From: Echinococcus granulosus
Lineage: Eukaryota > Platyhelminthes > Cestoda > Cyclophyllidea > Taeniidae
Direction: 5' to 3'
DNA length: 64,000 nt
Assembly (NCBI RefSeq): GCF_000524195.1
Contig: NW_020170468.1
Location: forward strand, 289,363-353,362
The position numbers and the translations under genes were made by a program. Below, one piece after another: positions 49,393 through 60,000 of the stretch. Under the pieces are notes generated by a model. It saw nothing but the letters and a program-made list of their open reading frames with translations, was not told where the DNA came from and did not search any database. Position 1 is the stretch's first letter. Every line of letters begins with the position of its first letter.

Positions 49393-50505
49393 ATGGCTGA
49401 GTACCTAGCATCAATTTTCGGAACTGAGAAGGACAAGTAATTTTTAGTCATGTTGCATGATTTCCAGAGTTAATTGCTCCTTTTATTTCAAGATCGGCGC
49501 ATGTCGACATGGAGAACAATGCTCGAGGCTGCACAATAAGCCTACATTCAGCCAGGTAGATGGTTCTTCTTTCTTTGAGTGTGTTTAGACGATATTGCTT
49601 CAAAACCTATATATCGCTCCGCATAACAATGCCAATCAGGCAAGTTTTCTCCGTCTTTTGAGTGCATTCCTAGAATGTTGCAAACATGACTGAAGTTCAA
49701 GCTCAGGAAATCTTCGATGAATTCTTTGAGGAGGTTTTTGTTGAATGCGAATCAAAGTACGGTGAGATTGAAGAAATGAATGTTTGTGATAATCTGGGCG
49801 ATCATCTGGTCGGCAATGTATATATTAAGGTTGGCTACCGTAAATTAGCACAAATTTTATAAGTTTCGTAGAGAAGAAGACGCTGAAAAGGCGGTTAAAA
49901 TGTTAAACCAACGTTGGTTTGGTGGAAGACCTGTTCACGCGGAACTTTCTCCCGTCACTGATTTTCGCGAGGCTTGTTGCCGACAATACGAGCTGGGGTG
50001 CGTCGGATGCCTCTTTCACCCCCCCCCCCCATTTCCCTCTCGTGATGGCTGTGGTTGTTTTACTGGTCTTATTAGAATGATTCTAGTCATTTCTGATGAC
50101 CGGCTAAATTTATTCTGGATACTAGCTTTCACTGCGTTAATTCAGCTGTTGCCTACTGTTACGCGGGCTGTTTTTTGTTTGTCAAATGATTATTCAGCAA
50201 ATTGTGGTATGTTTAAATAGTCGAATTCATGACTTTTACACGATCTTTACAACCCATCACGCTTTTGTAGCATGAGTTGTCTATTTTCGCTGGTTGCTAT
50301 GTTTTATCTTGTGGTTAGGGAATGCACGCGTGGTGGTTTCTGCAACTTTATGCATTTGAAGCCCATATCCCGTGAACTATGTCGCAAACTCTACAATCGC
50401 AGTAAACGTCGTTACGGTGGAAGTTCTAGACGCAGAAGGTCTCGGTCCCGTTCTGGAGGTCACCGCAGATCCAGGTCGCCAAAAGCTCGTGGTTCTCGAC
50501 GTTGA
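49393..50505 (+). CDS. U2AF1: U2 snRNP auxiliary factor small subunit (U2AF35)
   Basis: U2AF35 reads the AG of the 3' splice site during early spliceosome assembly, as partner of U2AF65. Exons: 49393-49436, 49468-49555, 49589-49639, 49674-49829, 49864-49997 and 50319-50505; 219 residues, slightly shorter than human. Order: [15 protein letters not shown] start; zinc knuckle 1 (C-x8-C-x5-C-x3-[11 protein letters not shown]...); an RRM/UHM with [18 protein letters not shown] and [20 protein letters not shown]; zinc knuckle 2 (C-x7-C-x5-C-x3-[16 protein letters not shown]); and a short Arg/Ser tail. The first four introns are 31, 33, 34 and 34 nt; the third begins CAG|GCAAGT, a GC-AG intron, and no GT alternative keeps frame. 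The fifth is 321 nt. The start is 42 nt after an acceptor-like tgttttactag. Confidence 0.96.
49437..49863 (+). other. Cluster of four ultra-short introns in U2AF35
   Basis: Introns at 49437-49467 (31 nt), 49556-49588 (33 nt), 49640-49673 (34 nt, GC-AG) and 49830-49863 (34 nt). Each is required to keep the strongly conserved U2AF35 frame, so the lengths are well fixed. Confidence 0.9.
50019..50030 (+). repeat. Run of 12 C in the last U2AF35 intron
   Basis: Uninterrupted C homopolymer inside intron 49998-50318; prone to length error in sequencing and to slippage. Confidence 0.9.
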
Positions 50506-50788
50506 GTGGTTTTTCGTTTCTGTATATTACCATGTTTTGAACCTTTGCCGAAAAAGTATACTAATGATAAAAGCATTTTAAAGCTAGTTTGATTTTCGAT
50601 TTTCGGAAGCTTAGAATCTGAAACCACTTTTTGGTTTAATTAAATAACGTTCCTTAGTGTTTCATACATTTGTTCCGCACATTTGTGATTGTCAGTTTAT
50701 TTTGGAAATTTGCTTCTGTGCGACAAATTAGCACGCGATGGTTAGTATGCCCTTTATCCACACTGGCCCGAATGTCCGTCGTTGTTGT

Positions 50789-50794
50789 TTTATT
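50789..50794 (-). promoter_or_regulatory. Poly(A) signal of the multi-pass membrane protein gene
   Basis: Minus-strand AATAAA 60 nt past the stop at 50854. The gene converges on U2AF35. Confidence 0.55.
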
Positions 50795-50853
50795 TCTTTT
50801 TCATCGAGGACGCTATGTATATTATTGTCAACGTTAGGCTCTTTGACTCCGAC

Positions 50854-52515
50854 TCAAGACCGAATTTCTGCGGGTAAGTGATCTGCTCGTGAGTGGCCTG
50901 GAGAAACCCGGTTGGTGCGTTGGGCCTGATGAATGTTTTCTTCGGAAATCGATGTCCCCCTTTCCTTGAAATGGCACACTAGTAGTACAACAAGGAGGAT
51001 GTTGATCAGGAAACACCCAAAGTTAGTCCACACACCGAGGCATAGCCAGATGTCGTCGATGGGCATCTCCCAATCAACCACTGCCTCACTGATGGTCGCA
51101 CTGTAACCACTCCAGAGGATTGTGCACATTGGCACGGCGGTAAGGAGGGTAGTCAGGCCCCATGCAGAGAGAATGTGGACGAGTCGCACAAGAGGCGCCA
51201 CTGCGCCGAACACAATCATCGTCGTGACGCTGAGCATGAAGAAGTTCGTAATATGAGGGACATACAGAGAGACATGGCGGTATTCAGGCATTAGGATATT
51301 TCTATCTGCGCTAAGCAGGCTCACAAACACGAAACAGGCTATGAGGCTATAGAGAGAACAATAGATATGCTGCATCTCACCTCCGGTCAGTTTTACCGAC
51401 GTTATCTGGAGGTGTGAGATAAATTTTTCGCTCAGTTCACCTACAATTTGGCAAAGTCGGAGACTGTAGAAAGCGGCCATGGGACCATAGACAAGACAGT
51501 TGAGCGTAAAGCCGTCCAATTTACTGAGAACACTGACTCGGATTGCATAGTCGCTTAGATCCCCACCATGAAGGATACCTTCCAACTGGCGCTTTAGGTT
51601 GTGCTGTTCTGTGGTACCGAAGAAGGTTGTATGGAAGTCTCGACCAATTGGTATACTTAGGTTCCTTCCGTGTATCCTAATGGGTTGTGCAGCAAAGAAG
51701 GCGAGGAGGAACTTTAGGATAAAAACGCAGTATCCTATGGTTATAGCTGTCGTTGCCCTCCACTGGGGACCGATGTGGTAGTAGAGTTGGTATAGTGGCT
51801 GTGCTGTCAGGAGGAGGGGGAAGACTGTGCCCAGTAGGTGAAGGGGGTTGTGACTGCTGCAGTGGTTGCGGCCCGCCTCTTTCATGGTCTTGTTGAATCC
51901 TTCAATCCTTGCCAGGAGCATGATGCCTCCGCAGATTTCCATTACACTGAGAATAGAGCACAACGGTAGGACGATACGCATCCCACCAAAGCTGCATAAC
52001 AGCATGAAGCCGATGAACAGTAGGAATCCATCTACATTCAGCTTAAAATACTCCAGCTGACTATAAAGTAGAGTTCCGTTGTAGATGAGTAGGATGTAGA
52101 TAAATCCAAAGATAGAATTGATGTGGTATAGGAATAGGGCTAACTTATTGTTAAAACGAAAGGCCATAAAAGCAGTCATGCTACCCAGGCCCAGCTGGGC
52201 AATTTTGTGCCACAGCCAAACGCATAGCAGCAAGCTAGCTGTCCTTGCGGCGAATAAACAAAGCGAATTAACACTGCAGAGGTAAATAGCCTCGGAGATG
52301 ATGCTCGGTGACAATGTACACGACGTCGCTAGGGCGACGGTAATAACGTTACGAGTGATCCAGCGTCGTCCACCGTTAAAAACCTCATCGACAACCTCGA
52401 GTTTGCTGCCAAAGATACCGCTCTTCTCGATTCTGTCCACTGAGAGAAGAATCAGGGTACCAGCGACACAGAGACCCAAGAGAACAAGGTGCCAAAGATT
52501 GTCAAGGAACTGCAT
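50854..52515 (-). CDS. Intronless multi-pass membrane protein, 553 aa
   Basis: The longest uninterrupted frame in the window. I count about 11 hydrophobic helices: near residues 6-26, 57-80, 83-102, 125-150, two between 160 and 205, two between 225 and 275, then a hydrophilic loop with GGDLSDYA, and three or four more from about 370 to the last near 510. The C-terminal 35 residues are charged and cytosolic-looking, with no RING finger. The N-terminus has no separate signal peptide; the start is the first Met after an in-frame TGA 69 nt upstream. No channel, transporter or receptor signature is clear. A remote likeness to the membrane half of TRC8/RNF145 ubiquitin ligases near the C-terminal helices is too weak to rely on. 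Being intronless among intron-rich neighbours suggests a retrocopy or a fast-evolving single-exon family. Confidence 0.75.
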   Translation of the reverse strand: MQFLDNLWHLVLLGLCVAGTLILLSVDRIEKSGIFGSKLEVVDEVFNGGRRWITRNVITVALATSCTLSPSIISEAIYLCSVNSLCLFAARTASLLLCVWLWHKIAQLGLGSMTAFMAFRFNNKLALFLYHINSIFGFIYILLIYNGTLLYSQLEYFKLNVDGFLLFIGFMLLCSFGGMRIVLPLCSILSVMEICGGIMLLARIEGFNKTMKEAGRNHCSSHNPLHLLGTVFPLLLTAQPLYQLYYHIGPQWRATTAITIGYCVFILKFLLAFFAAQPIRIHGRNLSIPIGRDFHTTFFGTTEQHNLKRQLEGILHGGDLSDYAIRVSVLSKLDGFTLNCLVYGPMAAFYSLRLCQIVGELSEKFISHLQITSVKLTGGEMQHIYCSLYSLIACFVFVSLLSADRNILMPEYRHVSLYVPHITNFFMLSVTTMIVFGAVAPLVRLVHILSAWGLTTLLTAVPMCTILWSGYSATISEAVVDWEMPIDDIWLCLGVWTNFGCFLINILLVVLLVCHFKERGTSISEENIHQAQRTNRVSPGHSRADHLPAEIRS

Positions 52516-52922
52516 ATAAAAATTGGAACTTGCTGTTAGTACCGAGACGCGTAGACTGCCGCTTAATGAATATTGATTTTGATCACCTGATCGTCTCCAA
52601 GTGCGGAATCAGAGTGGAATCTGCCTGCATGTAGACAACGTCTCTTTATGGTGTAAAATGAGATATATGGTTTTCAAGAATAATAGGTGCGCATTCACAG
52701 CACAAATATTAGCAGTGCTTCCCCACTTTTATCAGCTCATTAGTCATAAATCTCCAATTATCAGTCAAGGTGGTCTATGTTGCATGCAAAAGAAGGTCAA
52801 GATAAAGTAACACATTAAATTTATTGTTGACAGATGTGTGAAGTAGTCAAAACCAGTACATTACCTATGCAGAGTATTGAGATTCGGGACGTTAGGATTA
52901 GGTGCTGTATGGCTTAATGAAA

Positions 52923-53276
52923 TTAGTAAGTATCAATATTAACTAGAAGGAGAGGAGATAGGGAAGATCCGCTGTGCAAAAGTGCCTCACGATTAGAAAC
53001 TTGCATACCGCCATCGACCGAATACACAATCTTCCTAGACACAAAGAACGTACGCAAAAAGCACCGGAACACAATATACATCAGCAACATCGAAACCACC
53101 CCCCAAAAGAGACTGATAGGCAAAATAGCGACGATTCCGGACAAACCATCAGTGAATTTTATCGTGCCTCCACTTAAATAAGATTGCCATATCGTATTCG
53201 CCTTCAATAAACACATTTTGAGCATGGGGGGGGAGGGTAAAGCATGCCAGCGCTTTACCCGACATCGGTGATGCAC
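52923..53276 (-). CDS. Small membrane protein, unrecognised
   Basis: A 117-codon frame upstream of, and on the same strand as, the large membrane protein. A second Met (codon 18, MLKMCLL) is the more natural start, giving 100 residues. It contains an amphipathic start, one long hydrophobic region (GIVAILPISLFWGVVSMLLM then YIVFRCFL), and a hydrophilic tail with SRKIVYSVDGG and EALLHSG. The AT/GC balance is more gene-like than the spacer. No family recognised; introns cannot be excluded. Confidence 0.42.
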   Translation of the reverse strand: MHHRCRVKRWHALPSPPMLKMCLLKANTIWQSYLSGGTIKFTDGLSGIVAILPISLFWGVVSMLLMYIVFRCFLRTFFVSRKIVYSVDGGMQVSNREALLHSGSSLSPLLLVNIDTY

Positions 53277-56200
53277 GAATACTTAATGATCCACTGTAAC
53301 GTTAAAACCGATAAATAAAAGCTTAAGTCGCAAGAAACTGACCAATTGATTCACCACGTCGATTCAAAAGGTTAGACCAAATAAAATAAAGATCACCGGG
53401 AAGAACATTGAGTTCAATATGTCCTCTCAAATTTTTGAGAGAACGGTCTCATCACAACAATGAAAAAGGGGCAATGAAAAGCAGTCGAGAACAGACAAAG
53501 ACGACTTCTACTACATGTTCATACACACCAAGAATCCGCAACAAAACCGTTTCGTGTGGGAATTCGGCTTATCCAAATCTCGCATTACAAACCATTAAGT
53601 GATTTTGCTGACAAATAGACGAAAAAGATGCATAAGTAATAAGCATTTTTTATTCGAGAATAGAAGAACCCTGATAAATTTTGCAGTACAAAGTTTCACA
53701 ATAAAAAATTAGTGGTTTTGGTAATACAAAAAGTTCAACCTATTTCAACGTGTAAATTAGCTATGACTTTTGCGAATTCGGCATAAAAGCTATTGTTCGC
53801 TTTCATTTCTGCATGCATCATATCAGAAGCTTGCGCTAGTGGTGTAAAGCATTTAGTGCAGATAGGACAATTCTAACGACAATCCAAAGTGTACGCAAAG
53901 TGTAATGCTTCAAGAGTTAAATTCAAATTGCATGGAACGGTGCCTAAAATCTAGTTCCTGCAAATTGGTCTGCTAGAATATATCTCATTTGTTTTTCAAA
54001 AGCTGGCTTAATCCTTTTCACCAAATGCTACGCTAGACCAAATTAAGGTAGAAGAGATTATAAACATGGCTACTATGTAAGGCAATATGAAATTGCGCAA
54101 CCCTTACTGAATAGCACTTAAACCTCTCTTTTACAGTATGACTAGCGAACTATGGTCTTCAAAACACTTAGGCAATTCCCATTCAGACCTCCAAAACTGA
54201 TGAAAGTGCTTCCCAAATTCCATAAAGCAGTTTATAATCTACATGAAAAATGTGCCATACACTATTAATAACAGTGGAAAACACTCCCACGAGACAAAAG
54301 GAAAGCATGCCAGAAATTAAGTGCCTTAACGGAACACCTGATTTTAAACAACTAGGCGAACATTACGCGACATGAACGAAGTTAAACGCACAAAAAGAAA
54401 TCTAGGTTTGCAATTTTCCTTTGGATTTTAAACTATTTAAATCATTTTCTGGTTTATCAATCGAGTTTGTAGTACCCTAATACCGCCCTGAAGACAAAAA
54501 AGGCACAATATTTGGCTTAAATATGTATATATTCGGTCCCCAGAAGGGCTTGGAGCCGCCGGCTTGGCGCGGAATCCAGACCACCCGACGAAGGTACAAT
54601 GGCGGAAACCCAAAGTGGCCTTTTAACAAAACCGAGAGTTAAACAACCAATGCATTACAAGTACGCTTTGTTGTGATAACTTTTCTTGGCTATACTTTTT
54701 GTACGTTAAATATTAGCATAAATTGAATGTCACAATTTAAGAAAATATTGCAAAAATGTGTTTGGTGAGGGCAAATGGCGATTTAAGCCTTGCTTCCGCC
54801 TTATTTTTAAATAGCTTGCCAGACTCTTTTAAAATGAAGCATAACCTTTATTGCCTAATTCTACAAATCTTTCAGACTGCGATTCTGCTATAAATGGCCA
54901 CATTTGTCTTTCTAGACTAAAAAACTGATTTGCAAACTGCAATGCACTAACATTTCAGATAAATGAAGGAATTGCTTAAACATTCAAATTTACGATTGGT
55001 TGTACACCGCTGCATTCAAATTCGGCGACCAATTTCATGGAATCAAGTGGATCTATTATATAGGCACTGAAAGTTGGTCACTTTTGAAACAGCCGCCCGG
55101 AACGCTACTATTCTTATCTTTGTTAAGAGCCAGAATTCAGGGCGTGGATGCTCTTTACCATATGCCTGAAGTATTTTTCGCACAAAATGTCTAGCAATTT
55201 GTCAAACTGTTGCGGTGTCAATATCTATATGACTTTTTATCAACAGCTGCTAATCATTCATGGCGTCGGTAATGTAGCTGTATTATGACATTTTGACATT
55301 TTAAAAACATTTCGGTTGTTTGCCTATTTTTACATGTTTTAGTAGTCACTTTTAATGCAAAAGTAAATGAGAAGCACAGATTTTGACAAATTCTGTTCTC
55401 AGCTTACATTTCGACAGTCAAAAAATTTCAGCTTTTGTTGAAAAACTCGTTTAAGATGGCGCTTTGTAGCTGCTATGGAAGTAGGTCCGAATAAAAGTCT
55501 CTAAGCTATTGAAAAAACTTTAAATTTTCACAACCTTTTCTTGTGTACTTGCCTTTGCTTTGGTGGGCGAGGTGTGCCTTTTTGTAATACTTATTATACC
55601 GAAACCGCCGAATCAAGGGTTGTTAAAGGTTAGCTATTTAAGTAACGATTTTATTGAAAAGAAGGGTTCTAAATTTTGCTTGACAATCATCGCTACTCAT
55701 GTTACAGATCACTGAAACAAGTACATGTTATGTAGGCAACAATGGTGGCCAGATCAGTGACTTAATGAGAGATTCGCAGTGTTCATTCAAGCTTAAAGTA
55801 AATTGCTCACATAAACATGGAAATGGAGCGTATTTGCAAATGTATGTACAATGCGTGTAAGTGCTTGATTTACAAATAAACTTAAGTGAAATGACTTCAT
55901 GATTTTTATGCCAGTATTTGCTTAAATTTATATATTTTCGGTTGCTCAAACACTCTCCAAAATTAAGCAGATTTACAAGTACTTATTATTTTATGTTAAA
56001 ACCGGACTTACTCAAAACTTCTATGAGAAGTTTCATGTATAGGTGAGGCATATTATCATCTTCCTACCTAAAATTAGTCGGATTAAATCAAATAAGTTTA
56101 GCTATTACTCTTTTGTAGTCACACTGAAACCTGATGATTTGCAGCATTATTTAAGATAGATTTTTCAAGTTCGGGAGTGGCCAGCAACTCTTATTTATTT

Positions 56201-57067
56201 AGAAAACCGCGAATCGCAAAATTTACCTGGGTATTTTGTTAACGCACAATTCAACAAAAAATTAGTTACTCCCAGAAATAGACGTTCTTGAGAATAAGCA
56301 AATGAATGAATTTCATTTAACCACACGCACTTTTATAAAAACTTTAATAGATAATTAGTTTCTACTTCAGATGCAGCTATGATCCACTCAAATATTGTTG
56401 AACCGGAAATTTGTATTGATTTTAGATCGGACTCGTATACTTTTATTTGTTTGAATTGCCTTGGTACACTAAATAAGGAAATCGGGCCTTCATATTATTT
56501 CAAAACGCTTACTTGATAGTGCGAATAAAGCGCTGCTGCGTGGCTAGGAAAAAAACTAACATTTTGTTTTTAAATCAATGCTGATAATGATCACAAAGTA
56601 GCGCTTAAATGCGTTATAAATAAAACCTCTTATTTGGTGGGACGTGGCGGACGTCAAATTTAGACTCACTAGCTTCTTGCCGCACATTTGCTGGTCTCTA
56701 GCGCATACTTTGTTAACAGAATAAACGGAAGCTCATACTTTGCGCGGATATGTGGAAGCCCTCGAAAAAATACGTATGCGCAAAATAATTCTTTGTTAAT
56801 AAATGCAGCATCATAAGGAAATGACTAGATGTATTCACTTTGCAGACCAAAACAAACTTTAATCACCTTCACCGCATACCACAGATGCATAAGTACTCAG
56901 CCTCAGTGCGAATTCACTGGACTCTGATGGTTGTTTGACTCTATCAAAAATAGATTTGACTGATGTTGTGATCCACGAATAGGTACTAAAAAGGCAATAA
57001 AATGGCACTGAGTGCTCTGTAGCATTTGCCGGTTTTTTAAATTGGCTAATGTGTCGAACTAACCATC
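53277..57067. other. Spacer downstream of the Kv2 gene
   Basis: About 3.8 kb, AT-rich. It holds repeat copy C and no supported gene. Short frames at 53408-53602, 55000-55194 and 55728-55949 show no motif. Confidence 0.4.
54485..54646 (+). repeat. Dispersed repeat copy C
   Basis: Begins CCCTGAAGACAAAAAAGGCAC and ends AACAAAACCGAGAGTTAAAC, with CCCGACGAAGGTACAATGGCGG and CCCAAAGTGGCC between. Block order matches copies A and B, 23 kb away. A further weak match to the tail (ACCGAAACCGCCGAATCAAGGGTT) lies near 55600. Confidence 0.6.
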
Positions 57068-60000
57068 CTAAGTTGGTGCGCTAGGTTCTGTATAACTGTG
57101 AACCTGTACTGCAACGTCCAAAAAATGCTTTCGAATGTTTAAGTCATCAAAGGAGGAGGTAAGACTTTTCATTACAGGATGGTTGAATGAACCTCCAAGA
57201 TCCAACGGTTCACTCAAGGTCCGTTCCATGTCGACATGGCATTCTCTGTGTCGTTTTTCCGAACCGCCGTGAAATACGGCGGTTTTATAGTTCCTCATCG
57301 TGTTTTCGCCCATATTTCTCGATGCACCATCTTCCATTAAACTTCGTTCCATTTCTAGACTGTCCGAACCTAAACTTCCGCATTGTCGAGCCCGTTGCAT
57401 TTCCTCCTGTCGACGAACCGCCTTCTCTCGCCGCATCTGGTCCTTGTAGAATTCGGCAAAGTTGTTCACAATTATGGGAATCGGCATGGCGAGCACAAGC
57501 ACTCCACAAAGAGCACAACCGGAACCAATTACTTTGCCCCATGTGGTTGTTGGACTCATATCGCCATATCCAACTGTTGTCATGGTGATTATTGCCCACC
57601 AAAATGTGGCTGGAATGCTTTCAAACTTGGTCTCCCGTTCGTCTTTCTCGGCAAAGTAGGCAAGACTAGAGAATATGAGAACACCCATGGCTACGAACAT
57701 CATCAGGAGGCCAAGTTCTTTGTAGGATCTACGAACGGTATATCCTAGTGCCTGCAAGCCAATAGAATGTCGTGCCAGTTTGAGAACTCTGAGGACGCGC
57801 AGCAGTCGAAAGACTTGAACAACCTTGCTGATGGCAGTGAGGGAGTCCAAAGCTTTTGAAACGTAGTAGGGAAGAATGGCAATCATGTCTATTATGTTCA
57901 TAGGACTTTTTAAGAAGCGGTATTTGTAGGGGGCCACAATGAATCGAACAAGATATTCAATAGTGAACCAGATAATACAGACCAGCTCCAGATTGTCCAA
58001 ATGGTATTGGGTGTTCCCATTAGCCTCAAGGATGCTATGCTGATGTTCTTTTAAGCAGCATGTCCTGTTTGTGATAATAGGTGCCGCCACTGTGTAGTTT
58101 TGGAATTCTTGAGTCATTGCTAGTGAATTCAGCGACAATCCAATTGTTGATAGAAGAATGAAGGTTACGGAAATTAATGCTACTATCTAAATTAAAATAG
58201 AAAAGGAGAATGCTAATAAGCTTATTCAAGACTCATAATTTTTCTTTACTGTGAAAATGATGACGGAAATCCGCGTATGTCCATATAGGTAACAATCGTA
58301 GTAGCGGGTTGTTCTAGAATACTTTTCAAAGCTTTCACTTAAAAGATACAGCCTTTTGATCCAAAAGTCATTCATGCATATTAAAATAACAAATTATCCC
58401 GCTGTGAGCATTTGAGCTTCATAATACCAATATTACATGATTCGATACAATGCAACCACATTAGCAGGAAATGGAAGAACATAAAGCCAGCTCATGCACT
58501 ATTAACTTTTATTTTGTTACACTTGAAAGAACCCCAACTACTTGACCAAGCCTGATTTTTTTAAATGTGTTCCTATGCTAAATATTAGTAAAACAGAACA
58601 ATTATGACTAAGATGTATTTCATTATTTCGAAAAGTACATTGCACTTAATCACTTCTTGAAAGCGGGCACACTCAGAAACTCTATCCTAATGGAATTACG
58701 ACATGCTTAGTCATGCTAAACATCACTCTACAGTTCGAATGCATCAATAAGAACATTACGTATTCAAGTTTCAGCTGTCAAATCAAACCCCTGGAATGCT
58801 AAAGGTTTGATTTGACACCGAATCGTCTAAATTTGCCTTCAAAATAAAACTGAAAATGTTTCATATAAGGATCAACCTGATCTTGTAACCGTGAAAAAAG
58901 TCAAGAAGTCGAATAGGTAGCATTGTAGGTAGCCAATAGATTTAAATAATTGTACAATAAAATGGAACAATACGCAAGGATGCGCAATGCTTTGGCGCTC
59001 AATGAAGGCGTCAAGGGAGCAAAATTTTGTGGTGAAAATGGCGCATCGAAAGTAATTTGCAAAAATATCCAGGAGATTTAGGCATAAGGTTCTTATTACT
59101 TCGGTCTTTTGAAAAAAAACTTTTGAAGATTAGATATGAACCTAGTAGACTTCTAATGGGCAGAAGCCAAGGTTGCACAAAGCAAAAGGGAGTCAGCGAA
59201 TTATGATGCTTAAAATTTTACCCAGTCAGTCACTTGGATTTTGACTCTTTTTAAAATATTTCACTGCATTCTCAAGCTTACTCAAATAAAGAGGAGATAT
59301 TCCTGCCTATAAAATGAGGACTGTGGAAGTACCTTCTGGTTGCTGAAGGAATCTCCTTCGTTCAATTATTCATACATATAACAAGGGTAGACATTTTGAC
59401 CAAAAGGTGCCTGGTAAAAAGGATGCGTAAAACATTTTCTTTCCTTATATTTTCAGGAAGGACTCGGGGCCTATATAACATCAGATTAATTCTGTCTAGT
59501 TCACAATTTTAAAGTATTAAAGAATTTGCATACATCCTTTAAAAGTTCCATTCCAATCTGTGAGGTAAAACCACAGTATTCCCACCTATTTCCTTTATTG
59601 ATTGCCTAATCAGGTAGAGCACATTCAGGAATTTTTGGCACTTCGACAAGGCTTTCTACATCAGTAGGGAGACTGCAGATTTTATTTTACAGTAACATTG
59701 ACATATACATTGGTGCACATTTTAGGAGCCCTGTTTATACTAAAAAATCAACTTTGAATAGTTGTCATCGCCCTAAAGTATGAAAATTATCGTGATTGCG
59801 CACTCTAGTTATACGGAAAAATTTCACGTGTTCTTGGTGTAAAGGCATTCATTCCAAATAAAGTGCATTGTGTTTTTATTCCGAAAAATTTGAAATGCTT
59901 TTATTCAGCGAAACCCGCAAATACTATTATTTTATTAGTAGTTTTTGTGTTGTTAGCATTTCTGAGCGATTTTAGTCCGGAGCAATTGTGCTATGATAAA

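Noticed and set aside
49900..50220. 106-codon frame continuing past U2AF35 exon 5
   Set aside because: It is exon 5 read through into the 321-nt intron; the family continues at 50319 with [15 protein letters not shown].
52298..52519. Plus-strand 73-codon frame
   Set aside because: Shadow of the N-terminal part of the multi-pass membrane protein.
57187..57748. Plus-strand frames of 121-133 codons
   Set aside because: Antisense shadows of the Kv2 pore and S6 exon.
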